DNA of 64,000 nt from Porticoccus litoralis. GTDB lineage: Bacteria; Pseudomonadota; Gammaproteobacteria; Pseudomonadales; Porticoccaceae. Position 1 is the first letter of the stretch, and every line of letters starts with the position of its first letter. Made by a program: the position numbers and the translations under genes. The DNA lies in assembly GCF_030676955.1 (NCBI RefSeq), contig NZ_JAUUUU010000006.1, forward strand, positions 62,001 to 126,000, written 5' to 3'. This document shows positions 17,339-25,517 of the stretch, one piece after another. The notes beneath the pieces are model-generated. The model was not told where the DNA came from, made no database searches, and saw nothing but the letters and a program-made list of their open reading frames with translations.

Positions 17339-18070
17339 ATGGCAGAAAACCGTTTAAATACTGTCGATCTTGACAGCGAACTCTCTCAAAAATCTCCCCA
17401 GGAAATTATCGAGTACGCCCTGGACACATTCGACAACATCGCTATCTCATTCAGCGGTGCTGAAGACGTGGTATTGATCGACATGGCGCACAAGATCAAT
17501 CCGGACAAAGTGCAGGTATTTTCACTTGATACCGGACGTCTACACGCCGAAACCTACCGTTTTATCGAGAAAGTACGCGAGCATTACGGCATTGAGATCG
17601 ATGTGGTTTTCCCCGACTCCAATGCAGTCAACCAGTTGGTGCGGGAAAAGGGTCTCTTCAGCTTCTACAAGGATGACCACAAGGAATGCTGTAGCATCCG
17701 CAAAATTGGTCCCCTGCGACGCAAACTACTAACCGTTGATGCCTGGATTACCGGACAGCGTCGCGATCAAAGTCCTGGCACACGCACCTCCATTCCTGCC
17801 ATTCAGGATGACAAGGCCTTTGCGCGCCCGGACGACAGTCTTACCAAATTCAATCCTTTGGCCAACTGGTCATCCCAGCAGGTGTGGGAATATATCCGCA
17901 GCAACAATGTACCCTACAACGAGCTGCACGATCAGGGCTATGTCAGTATCGGCTGCGAACCTTGCACTCGTCCCACCGGCCCTGGCCAGCATGAACGCGA
18001 AGGCCGCTGGTGGTGGGAAGAAGCCACACAAAAAGAGTGTGGCCTGCACGCGGTTAACATCAAGCAATAA
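17339..18070 (+). CDS. cysH: Adenylyl-sulfate (APS) reductase, iron-sulfur type
   Basis: A 243-residue assimilatory reductase that turns adenylyl sulfate into sulfite and AMP. The [4Fe-4S] ligands are the C117-C118 pair (KECCSIRK) and C206-x2-C209 (GCEPC); the catalytic cysteine is C234 in ECGLH. The CC...CxxC set marks APS reductase and is absent from E. coli-type PAPS reductase. ATG 17339 was chosen because the extra upstream codons to 17276 run into the promoter. It is followed 12 bases later by a small CxxC protein, almost certainly in the same transcript. Confidence 0.95.
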   Translation: MAENRLNTVDLDSELSQKSPQEIIEYALDTFDNIAISFSGAEDVVLIDMAHKINPDKVQVFSLDTGRLHAETYRFIEKVREHYGIEIDVVFPDSNAVNQLVREKGLFSFYKDDHKECCSIRKIGPLRRKLLTVDAWITGQRRDQSPGTRTSIPAIQDDKAFARPDDSLTKFNPLANWSSQQVWEYIRSNNVPYNELHDQGYVSIGCEPCTRPTGPGQHEREGRWWWEEATQKECGLHAVNIKQ

Positions 18071-18082
18071 GCGGAGTTATCG

Positions 18083-18418
18083 ATGAAAATCACCCTCGTC
18101 AAAAAGATCAAACAGGATGGCAGCCTCTGCAAGAAATGCGAGGAAGTGCAGCAGAAGATGGAAGCTGCCGGCCAGATGGCCTTTATTGACGAGGTTTTGA
18201 TTGCCGATGAACGCGACCCCTCTTCCCCCGGCATGGAGCTTGCTTCACTCTACCAGGTGGAACGTGCGCCTTTCTTTGTGGTGGAGCGCGACGGTCAGCC
18301 CGCTGAGATTCATACCGTCTATTTCAAGTTCGTCAAAGAAGTTCTAAATCAGAAAACCCAGGAAAAAGACGAGCTGAAGGAAATTCTTAACGATAATCCG
18401 GATCTGGATTTTATCTGA
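18083..18418 (+). CDS. Small thioredoxin-like protein with a CKKC motif, partner gene of cysH
   Basis: A 111-residue soluble protein with an N-terminal C16-K-K-C19 motif after a short beta strand (MKITLVKKI), then helix and strand segments including VERAPFFVVERDG. That stretch has the cis-proline-like RAPFF of thioredoxin folds. The C-terminus is a charged helix. It starts 12 bases after cysH. APS reductases need thioredoxin or glutaredoxin as reductant, so a dedicated donor is plausible. This is inference; I do not recognise a characterised homologue. Confidence 0.7.
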   Translation: MKITLVKKIKQDGSLCKKCEEVQQKMEAAGQMAFIDEVLIADERDPSSPGMELASLYQVERAPFFVVERDGQPAEIHTVYFKFVKEVLNQKTQEKDELKEILNDNPDLDFI

Positions 18419-18461
18419 ACACACGCTACAACAGGAGGGATCACCCCTCCTCACTTATCAG

Positions 18462-19436
18462 TTACAACTCAGGTAGCTCGACCGTACTGAAAAACTTCTC
18501 AAGATCATCCTTGGCGTGAATGCCACAGGCCTCATCAATCCGGTCCCGGGTCAGGTGGGGTGCAAATAACTCGATAAAATCATACATGTAACCGCGGAGA
18601 TACGTGCCCCGTCGGAAACCAATACTGGTCACGCTGGATTTAAACAGGTGCGTTGCATCCAGAGCCACCAAGTCAGTGTCTTTGGCTTCGTCATAGGCCA
18701 TATGCGCCACAATGCCGATGCCCAGCCCCAGACGAACATAGGTTTTGATGACATCTGCATCCGTGGCCGTAAATACCACACGGGGAACAAGACCGCGATC
18801 GTTAAACGCCTCATCCAGCCGGGAACGACCGGTAAACCCGAAGACGTAGGTCACCAGCGGATAGGTAGCTACATCTTCCAGCGTGAGCTTGGAATTTTGT
18901 GCCAAGGGATGATCCCGGGGCACCAGAATACAGCGATTCCACCGGTAACAGGGCATCATCAGCAGGTCGTGAAATAGCTCCAGAGCTTCCGTGGCAATAG
19001 CAAAATCCACTGCGCCGTCTGCAGCCTGTTCTGAAATCTGCATGGGTGTCCCCTGGTGCATATGCAGGGAGACATCGGGGTACTTATTAATAAACGATTC
19101 AATCACGGACGGCAGCGCATAGCGCGCCTGTGTATGGGTGGTGGCAATGGACAGACTGCCACGTTTAGGGGCGTTATGTTCCTGTGCCAGTTGCTTGATG
19201 CTTTCAACCTTGCGCAGGATATCACCGGCAACATTCAGTATTTCCTCACCTGCGGGTGTTACCCGTGTCAGGTGCTTGCCGCTACGGGAGAAGATTTCCA
19301 CACCCAGCTCATCTTCCAACAGACGTATCTGTTTGCTGATTCCCGGTTGCGAGGTGTAAAGGCTTTGCGCGGTGGCGGAGACATTCAATTCATGATGAGC
19401 TACTTCCCAGATATAGCGCAATTGCTGTAATTTCAT
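18462..19436 (-). CDS. cysB: Cysteine regulon activator CysB (LysR family)
   Basis: A 324-residue protein, the exact length of E. coli CysB. The helix-turn-helix LNVSATAQSLYTSQPGISKQ (17-36) and N-terminus MKLQQLRYIWEV are characteristic. CysB activates sulfate-assimilation genes when N-acetylserine is present and sulfide is low. The ATG at 19436 gives the canonical start; an ORF start at 19448 adds only four residues. It lies convergent to the cysH pair and divergent from the TauE/SafE permease, so it could control both. Confidence 0.95.
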   Translation of the reverse strand: MKLQQLRYIWEVAHHELNVSATAQSLYTSQPGISKQIRLLEDELGVEIFSRSGKHLTRVTPAGEEILNVAGDILRKVESIKQLAQEHNAPKRGSLSIATTHTQARYALPSVIESFINKYPDVSLHMHQGTPMQISEQAADGAVDFAIATEALELFHDLLMMPCYRWNRCILVPRDHPLAQNSKLTLEDVATYPLVTYVFGFTGRSRLDEAFNDRGLVPRVVFTATDADVIKTYVRLGLGIGIVAHMAYDEAKDTDLVALDATHLFKSSVTSIGFRRGTYLRGYMYDFIELFAPHLTRDRIDEACGIHAKDDLEKFFSTVELPEL

Positions 19437-19552
19437 GGTCCCACCCAACTAGACTGCAATGGTCTAAAAATATAAGAAACTATTCCTTTGAAGAATAGAT
19501 TTAAATTGCTAGAGTTGCCAGCCAAATTTGGGGTACACGGAACCATTGGATT

Positions 19553-20341
19553 TTGCTGGATTTTTTTCTATATATCCTGTCGGGGGCATTTGTCGGACTG
19601 ATCGTGGGACTGACGGGCGTGGGCGGCGGTTCGCTCATGACGCCACTTCTGATATTGCTCGGTATTCCCTACAACATTGCCATCGGAACAGATCTACTCT
19701 ATGCCGCAGTGACGAAAGCTGGAGGGGTTGTCGCCCACGCCAAACAGAAGAGTGTGCAATGGCGGCTGGTTGGGTTCCTCGCAGCAGGCAGCATCCCAGC
19801 TTCGCTGATCACAGCGCAACTACTGAGCTCAGTGTTCACCGATGCTGACGAGTACAAGGAAATTCTCACCACCAGCCTCGGTGTGATGTTGATCATCACT
19901 GCTGCGGTTATTCTGTGCAAACGGATGTTGCGTGACACCTCCGATCGGCCACATGGCGCCGTCGGTACTTTCTTTCAGGTACATGCAACCAAAGTCACTT
20001 TTGTCGCCGGAATATTCCTCGGTGTGTTTGTGACCCTGTCATCCGTGGGTGCCGGTGCATTCTGTGCTGCCCTGTTAATGATCCTGTTCCCGCGCCTTCC
20101 TGCCCTTCATATTGTAGGGACCGATATTGCTCACGCGGTTCCTCTGACCCTCATCGCCGGGTTAAGCCACCTCATCATCCTTGGGAACGTGGACTTGGTG
20201 CTGCTCGGCTCACTGCTCATTGGTTCTCTGCCCGCCATTCACGTCGGTACAAAACTCGCCGCTAGGCTGCCAAGTGGTGTCCTGCAGTCCATTCTCGCCT
20301 TTCTGTTATTCGGGCTTGGAATCAAGTTCAGTCTATTTTAG
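19553..20341 (+). CDS. Sulfite exporter TauE/SafE family permease
   Basis: A 262-residue inner-membrane protein with about eight hydrophobic helices. The first repeat has FVGLIVGLTGVGGGSLMTPLL and the second has FLGVFVTLSSVGAGAF, the paired glycine-rich signatures of the TauE/SafE family. Members export sulfite or sulfoacetate. It is divergent from cysB and near APS reductase, which makes sulfite a reasonable substrate. The start is a TTG at 19553; no in-frame ATG gives the first helix. Its stop overlaps the stop of the convergent 5'-nucleotidase gene by 3 bases. Confidence 0.85.
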   Translation: MLDFFLYILSGAFVGLIVGLTGVGGGSLMTPLLILLGIPYNIAIGTDLLYAAVTKAGGVVAHAKQKSVQWRLVGFLAAGSIPASLITAQLLSSVFTDADEYKEILTTSLGVMLIITAAVILCKRMLRDTSDRPHGAVGTFFQVHATKVTFVAGIFLGVFVTLSSVGAGAFCAALLMILFPRLPALHIVGTDIAHAVPLTLIAGLSHLIILGNVDLVLLGSLLIGSLPAIHVGTKLAARLPSGVLQSILAFLLFGLGIKFSLF

Positions 20342-21279
20342 GACGACGATTCACCGTCCGGGTTGGAATGAGGGTTGGCACGAGGATTGGCAATGCCATG
20401 GGGAACATGGCCAGTTGCCACATGACTTTTAGCCGATTCGCAGTGGGCCTGTTGGTCGTCGAAAAACACATCGGCGCCGTAGGACTTAAGAAAAGAACCC
20501 TTATCCAACCCCCCGAGAAACAGGGATTCATCGATACGAATATCCCAGGCTCGCAGGGTTCTGACGACGCGCTCGTGGGCAGGCGCAGAGCGGGCTGTTA
20601 CCAATGCCGTGCGTATGGGGCAGGTTCGAGGTGGAAACTCTGCCTGTAGGGCATGCAGCGCTTGCAAAAAGTTTTTAAACGGGCCTCCGCTCATGGGCTG
20701 CTTGGCCGATGCCTTCTCGCTCTGAGTAAAGGCCGCCAGCCCTCCCTCCTTGAACACCCGTTCGGATTCGTCAGAAAACAGAACCGCATCGCCGTCAAAA
20801 GCAAAGCGCAACTCATCATCCTTGCGATCCCTTGAGCCTGAAGAAATCAGAGTTGCTGCCGCCACGCCATTGTCCAGTGCGTTACAGACATCCTCGGCAT
20901 TGGTGGACAGAAACAGGTGGCAACCAAAAGCGGACACATAGCGGTATGGACTTTCACCACCACAGAAAGCGGCGCGGGTAATATTGAGTCCGTGATGCTC
21001 GATGGAATTAAATACCCTTAACCCAGTATCCGCAGAATTGCGTGACAACAGGATCACTTCCACACGGGGCTCACCCTCGAGCTTTTCGTTAATGCGCAAC
21101 AGTTTTTTTACCAGAGGAAAAGCTTCACCCGGTTCCAGCAGTTCATCTTCATGTTCCACCTGGTAGCGGGAATAGGCTTCCAGCCCTTCTTGCTCGTATA
21201 CCTGGTGACTTTCATCCAGGTTAAACAGTGCCCGCGATGAAATCGCGATCACCAGTTTGTCACCAAAGTTTTTTGACAC
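20338..21279 (-). CDS. Cytosolic 5'-nucleotidase, cN-I-like
   Basis: A 313-residue protein resembling the 5'-nucleotidase family that includes vertebrate cytosolic 5'-nucleotidase I (AMP-preferring). The likely HAD-type nucleophile is D162 with D164 in AFDGDAVLFSDESE. Other conserved segments are LVIAISSRALFNLDESHQVY near the start, NSIEHHGLNITRAAF, and SGGPFKNFL. Bacterial members are poorly studied. The product is cytosolic, with no signal peptide. Given the nearby APS reductase, which releases AMP, salvage of AMP is a possible role, but this is inference. Confidence 0.8.
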   Translation of the reverse strand: MSKNFGDKLVIAISSRALFNLDESHQVYEQEGLEAYSRYQVEHEDELLEPGEAFPLVKKLLRINEKLEGEPRVEVILLSRNSADTGLRVFNSIEHHGLNITRAAFCGGESPYRYVSAFGCHLFLSTNAEDVCNALDNGVAAATLISSGSRDRKDDELRFAFDGDAVLFSDESERVFKEGGLAAFTQSEKASAKQPMSGGPFKNFLQALHALQAEFPPRTCPIRTALVTARSAPAHERVVRTLRAWDIRIDESLFLGGLDKGSFLKSYGADVFFDDQQAHCESAKSHVATGHVPHGIANPRANPHSNPDGESSS

Positions 21280-21334
21280 TACTCTGACCTCAACACGGCG
21301 GCGGAATACGGCATCTCTTTACCTGGTTAATTTA

Positions 21335-22189
21335 ATGGCAATACCTGCAAAGCTCAAACAGCAAATGGAGTCCCAGTTAAATGCAACCATTAAGCGGGCA
21401 AGCCCGGTTTCCGGTGGTGATATTGCCACAACCTTCACAATAAGAACCGATGCAGGCCAAAGCTATTTCCTCAAGTTTGGGGAAAACCTTCCCCCTGATA
21501 TGTTCAACGCTGAAGCAACGGGGCTGAGGAGAATTGCGACAGCAGCCTGTATTAGAACACCAACTATCATTGCGGAGACCGACAATTACCTGATACTGGA
21601 ACTGATCACGGAAGCGAAACCAACAGATCACTACTGGATAAACTTCGGCCACCAACTGGCGCAATTACATACCCATACATCCGAATACTTTGGCTTTGTG
21701 CAAAATAACTACTGCGGAGCAACACCGCAGCCTAACCCAAGGGATAAAAATGGCTATCACTTTTTCGCCACTCAGCGCCTCAACTACCAGGCTGAACTGG
21801 CCTTAGAGAGGGGGCTGCTGAATATTGGGGATGTAGACCTGATCGAACGAATCAGCAGCCGACTGCCCGAGCTGGTCCCGCTTCAACCACCTTCCCTGCT
21901 CCACGGCGATCTCTGGTCTGGCAACCAGCTATGCGATGAGTTCCAGCAACCCGTGCTCCTTGATCCGGCCTGTTACTACGGCTGGGCTGAAGCGGAAATC
22001 GCCATGACACTGCTGTTTGGAGGGTTTGATAAGCGTTTTTACCAAGCCTACCTGGAAATCAACCCACTTGAGCCGGGTTGGCAAGAGCGCTCCGGTATCT
22101 ACAACCTCTATCACCTGCTCAACCACCTCAACCTGTTTGGCCGTGGCTATTATTCCCGGGTGAATAACATCATCAACCGATATCGCTAG
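21335..22189 (+). CDS. Fructosamine-3-kinase-like protein
   Basis: A 284-residue member of the fructosamine kinase family (aminoglycoside-phosphotransferase-like fold). The catalytic loop is LLHGDLWSGNQ with the DP metal motif following (LLDPACYYGWAEAEIAM). The N-terminal region carries SYFLKF, the ATP-binding lysine segment. These kinases phosphorylate ketoamines on glycated small molecules or proteins and so start deglycation. ATG 21335 was preferred over an upstream start at 21257 that would add 26 non-homologous residues. Its TAG stop is shared in a CTAG with the convergent symporter gene. Confidence 0.88.
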   Translation: MAIPAKLKQQMESQLNATIKRASPVSGGDIATTFTIRTDAGQSYFLKFGENLPPDMFNAEATGLRRIATAACIRTPTIIAETDNYLILELITEAKPTDHYWINFGHQLAQLHTHTSEYFGFVQNNYCGATPQPNPRDKNGYHFFATQRLNYQAELALERGLLNIGDVDLIERISSRLPELVPLQPPSLLHGDLWSGNQLCDEFQQPVLLDPACYYGWAEAEIAMTLLFGGFDKRFYQAYLEINPLEPGWQERSGIYNLYHLLNHLNLFGRGYYSRVNNIINRYR

Positions 22190-23520
22190 CGCCTTTCGGA
22201 AAAATACTCGCGGGTTAAAGAAAAGATGACTGGGCTGAGCAGCAACAACCCGACCAAGTTCGGTATCGCCATCATGCCATTGAGGGTATCAGCAATACTC
22301 CACACCAGGCCCAGCTTGAGCGTGGCGCCTACATAGACCGCAATTACCCACAACACCCGGAATGGCACTATCACTTTGACCCCGAACAGGTATTCAGCGC
22401 AGCGTTCCCCGTAGTAGCTCCAGCCAAGAATTGTGGTAAAAGCAAACAGGGCCAGGCACAGCGATACCACGTGATCGCCAAATGGCAGTACCGAATTGAA
22501 TGCCAGATTGGTCAGTGCTGCACCCTGCTCACCACTATTCCAGGCCCCCGTGGTTATGAGCACCAGTCCTGTCAGCGTACAAATCACCAGGGTATCGATG
22601 AACGTGCCGAGCATGGCGATAGTGCCCTGTCTCACCGGGTTGTCAATTTCCGCCGCCGCATGGGCGATGGGGGCGCTGCCGAGCCCGGCCTCATTGGAAA
22701 AAATGCCTCTCGCCACACCCATACGCAGCGCCAGCATGATAGTGGCGCCGGCAAAGCCACCGCCCGCTGCCACCGGGGAAAACGCGCTCTTAACAACAAG
22801 CAATAACGCCTCAGGAATAGCACCGATATTTATTGCCAGAATACTCAGGGTGACAACCAGATACAGCAACGCCATAAATGGCACCAGCTTACCCGCCACA
22901 CTGGCAATGCGGCGGATGCCGCCAAGCAGCACCAATCCCACCAACACCGCCATCAATATCCCGGATAGCCATTCCGGCACATTAAAGCTGGTGCGCAGTG
23001 CATCCGCCACGGAATTGGCCTGGACAGTATTGCCGATGCCGAACCCAGCCAGGGTGCCGAACAGGGCGAAACACAAGGCAAGCCAGGCCCACCGCGGGCC
23101 CAGGCCATTGCGGATGTAATACATAGGGCCACCCACTTTCCGGCCACGCTCATCGGTTTCACGGTAGTGAACTGCCAGCACTGCCTCACTGTATTTCGTG
23201 GCCATACCCACCAACGCCGTACACCACATCCAGAACAGCGCACCGGGGCCGCCAATACCCACTGCCGTCGCGACACCCACAATATTACCGGTGCCCACCG
23301 TCGCGGATAGTGACGTCATCAAGGCGTTAAAGGGACTGATATCGCCCTCACCACTACCCCGTCGCCCAATGAAAAGCTGTCGAAAACCGTAACCGATTTT
23401 ACGGATACTCAAGCCACGTAGGCCGATGGTCAGATAGAGGCCGGTGCCAAGAATCAGAACCAGCATGACCGGCCCCCATACAAATCCGTTAATCGTATTG
23501 ACGATGTTCTGTAGCATCAT
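22186..23520 (-). CDS. Sodium:alanine symporter, AGCS family
   Basis: A 444-residue inner-membrane carrier with about eleven hydrophobic segments. Family signatures include SPFNALMTSLSATVGTGNI near residue 65 and FSNEAGLGSAPIAHAAAE near 280. AGCS carriers import alanine or glycine, and some members take D-alanine, with Na+. It lies 33 bases downstream of the D-cysteine desulfhydrase homologue on the same strand, so the pair may import and degrade a D-amino acid. Two adjacent ATG codons at the start (23520 and 23517) are equally possible. Confidence 0.93.
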   Translation of the reverse strand: MMLQNIVNTINGFVWGPVMLVLILGTGLYLTIGLRGLSIRKIGYGFRQLFIGRRGSGEGDISPFNALMTSLSATVGTGNIVGVATAVGIGGPGALFWMWCTALVGMATKYSEAVLAVHYRETDERGRKVGGPMYYIRNGLGPRWAWLALCFALFGTLAGFGIGNTVQANSVADALRTSFNVPEWLSGILMAVLVGLVLLGGIRRIASVAGKLVPFMALLYLVVTLSILAINIGAIPEALLLVVKSAFSPVAAGGGFAGATIMLALRMGVARGIFSNEAGLGSAPIAHAAAEIDNPVRQGTIAMLGTFIDTLVICTLTGLVLITTGAWNSGEQGAALTNLAFNSVLPFGDHVVSLCLALFAFTTILGWSYYGERCAEYLFGVKVIVPFRVLWVIAVYVGATLKLGLVWSIADTLNGMMAIPNLVGLLLLSPVIFSLTREYFSERR

Positions 23521-23553
23521 GGCATTAACTCGGCTCTGCTCTCAGTTATCTTA

Positions 23554-24558
23554 TTATTGATCCCGCACGGGCAGGGACAAACCCAGCTGCTGCCGTTGCG
23601 GAAACAACCCAAACAGCCCGCCGGTATGGATAAACACCAGATCACTGTCGGAAGGGAAACTACCCCTCTCAAGTTCCTTTAACATCCCGTAAAAGGCCTT
23701 GCCGCTGTATACCGGGTCGAGAATAATGCCCTCTAGAGCAGCTACACGGCGAATGGTAGCAAACACTTCTTCTGTTGCCCGACCGTAACCTGGACCAATA
23801 TATTGATCATTCACATGCACAGACAGTGCATCCACGTTCAATGTCTGCCGATAACGCAGCGTCCAGTCTGTTATATCTTCACGAATTTTTTGCTGAAAAT
23901 AGGCTTCATCATCACAGACGGCAAAACCCACTACCGGCACATCGAGGTTGTGCAGTGAACAGCCCAGGGTCAAACCGGCTTGGGTACCGCCGGAACCAGA
24001 GGCGCAGACGATGGCCTCCGGTGTTATCCCCCGCGCTTTGAACTGTGCTGACATTTCCTCAACACAGTGGATATATCCCCACGCACCAATGCCGTCACTG
24101 GCTCCTGTGGGTATGGCAAAGGCCTGGCGTCCCTCTCGACGATAGTGCTCCACCCAGTGGTCAAACAGCGTTGACAGCTGTTGATATTCGGAAAGTGGGT
24201 AGACAGTAATCTGCGCACCCGCCAGGCTGTCCAGCAGCAGGTTGCCGTCTAACTCCTCCGGTGTCTCACCACGGAGAATCAGATGGACTTTAAGCCCAAG
24301 CTGGGCACCCAGAATTGCCGTAGCACGACAATGATTGGACTGTAATCCACCACAGGTAATGATGGTATCGGCACCCTCTGAAAGGGCCTGTGCCAGGGTG
24401 AATTCCAGTTTTCGAACCTTGTTGCCACTGATGGCACAGCCCGTCATATCATCCCGCTTGATCCAAATGCGGGTACCAACTTCTGCAGACAGTCGGGATA
24501 GTAGCTGCAATGGCGTTGGTGTCTGAGCGAGTTCCAGCCTTTGGGGATAGGAAATCAT
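23554..24558 (-). CDS. dcyD: PLP-dependent D-cysteine desulfhydrase / ACC deaminase family
   Basis: A 334-residue fold-type II PLP enzyme. The PLP lysine is K47 in SGNKVRKLEF; the phosphate cup is ASGSGGTQAGL and a C-terminal IHTGGLFGLF loop is present. D-cysteine desulfhydrase produces pyruvate, H2S and ammonia; the related ACC deaminase opens aminocyclopropane carboxylate, and motifs alone do not fully separate the two. Start ATG 24558. A hairpin terminator lies immediately before it and there is no clear Shine-Dalgarno, so its expression mode is unusual. It is followed by the AGCS symporter gene. Confidence 0.8.
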   Translation of the reverse strand: MISYPQRLELAQTPTPLQLLSRLSAEVGTRIWIKRDDMTGCAISGNKVRKLEFTLAQALSEGADTIITCGGLQSNHCRATAILGAQLGLKVHLILRGETPEELDGNLLLDSLAGAQITVYPLSEYQQLSTLFDHWVEHYRREGRQAFAIPTGASDGIGAWGYIHCVEEMSAQFKARGITPEAIVCASGSGGTQAGLTLGCSLHNLDVPVVGFAVCDDEAYFQQKIREDITDWTLRYRQTLNVDALSVHVNDQYIGPGYGRATEEVFATIRRVAALEGIILDPVYSGKAFYGMLKELERGSFPSDSDLVFIHTGGLFGLFPQRQQLGLSLPVRDQ

Positions 24559-24562
24559 AGGC

Positions 24563-24587
24563 AAAAGAAAGGCCGCATCAGCGGCCT
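24563..24587 (-). terminator. yajC terminator abutting the dcyD start
   Basis: On the minus strand a perfect 7-bp stem AGGCCGC/GCGGCCT (plus-strand 24570-24576 and 24581-24587, loop of 4) is followed by TTTCTTTT. The dcyD ATG lies only a few bases beyond the T-run. Confidence 0.8.
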
Positions 24588-24594
24588 ATTCTCA

Positions 24595-24927
24595 TCAGAT
24601 CTCTTTGATCGTGCCTTTGGGCAATACAGCGTGAACTGCAGCCCGCTGGAATTTCAGTTCAACGTTATTCCCGGCAACCAACACCAGGTAATCGTCGTCG
24701 AGCTTACTGATTTTCCCTAGCATGCCGCTGTTCATCACGACCTCATCACCCTTGCTCAGTGATTTGGTCAGTTCTTGATGTTCCTTCTGGCGTTTGCGCT
24801 GGGGACGGATAATCAGGAAATACATAAAGATAAACAACCCGCCGAACATCAGCAGCGTCACAATGGGGTTGGGTTCGCCGGCTGGCGCTGGTGCGGCCAT
24901 AATGACCTGGGACAAATCAAGAGACAT
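24595..24927 (-). CDS. yajC: Preprotein translocase accessory subunit YajC
   Basis: A 110-residue protein with a single N-terminal transmembrane helix (about 22-40, NPIVTLLMFGGLFIFMYFLIIRPQ) followed directly by RPQRKRQKEHQ and a small cytosolic domain with the conserved GDEVV/SGMLGKI segment. YajC binds SecDF and AcrB in E. coli. In most gammaproteobacteria it is encoded between tgt and secD; here neither is present and it is followed by its own terminator. Confidence 0.92.
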   Translation of the reverse strand: MSLDLSQVIMAAPAPAGEPNPIVTLLMFGGLFIFMYFLIIRPQRKRQKEHQELTKSLSKGDEVVMNSGMLGKISKLDDDYLVLVAGNNVELKFQRAAVHAVLPKGTIKEI

Positions 24928-24992
24928 TCAATTACCTCAATTTTGTGTGTTATTCAGGAAAGGGGCGACTTTAGCGCGATCACCGCGGTTAC

Positions 24993-25466
24993 TCAAACCA
25001 GATTTTCTTTAATCCAGCCAATGACGTCGTCATGATGGGTTTTCGTCTTCACTTTATCCATCACCAGCGCGATTTTGCCCTTTTTATCAATCACAAAGGT
25101 GGTGCGTAATACTCCCATGAACTCGCGGCCCATAAATTTTTTCAGCCCCCAACAGCCATAGGCTTCGGTGATGGCATGATCTTCATCAGAGAGAAGATCA
25201 AAATTAAGATCCTGCTTATCTTCAAAGCGAGCCAGCCGCGGAAAAGGATCAGGGCTCACACCGAGAACAACCGTATCCAGATCAGCGAATGCTTTTTTAG
25301 AATCCCTGATACCGCACGCCTGAACGGTGCAACCGGGCGTCATCGCCTTGGGGTAAAAGTACAGCACCACGTTTTTACCTTTGAAATCACTCAACTTGAT
25401 AGTTTCACCACGCTGGTTTTGCAAGCTGAACTTAGGTGCGGCTTTGCCCACTTCCGGAAATGCCAT
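24993..25466 (-). CDS. bcp: Thioredoxin-dependent peroxiredoxin, Bcp/PrxQ type
   Basis: A 157-residue atypical two-cysteine peroxiredoxin. The peroxidatic C46 is in PKAMTPGCTVQAC and the resolving C51 is five residues on, the classic Bcp spacing. The motif MTPGCT and the C-terminal arginine region (LRTTFVIDKKGKI) are conserved. It reduces H2O2 and organic hydroperoxides using thioredoxin in the cytosol. It is a short gene with no obvious co-transcribed partner; a DUF2244 gene lies 51 bases upstream on the same strand. Confidence 0.94.
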   Translation of the reverse strand: MAFPEVGKAAPKFSLQNQRGETIKLSDFKGKNVVLYFYPKAMTPGCTVQACGIRDSKKAFADLDTVVLGVSPDPFPRLARFEDKQDLNFDLLSDEDHAITEAYGCWGLKKFMGREFMGVLRTTFVIDKKGKIALVMDKVKTKTHHDDVIGWIKENLV

Positions 25467-25517
25467 GGGGGTCTCCTTGTGATCAATGAATTAGCAGGGG
25501 TGAACTTTAGCAAAAAA

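Noticed and set aside
18433..18451. Hairpin AGGAGGG...CCCTCCT between the cysH pair and cysB as a terminator
   Set aside because: The 7-bp stem is real but there is no T-run on either strand, so I do not list it as a terminator; it may still be a 3' end structure.
22496..23119. 207-codon open frame antisense to the AGCS symporter
   Set aside because: Hydrophobic-helix codons on one strand commonly leave the other open; there is no SD or homology.
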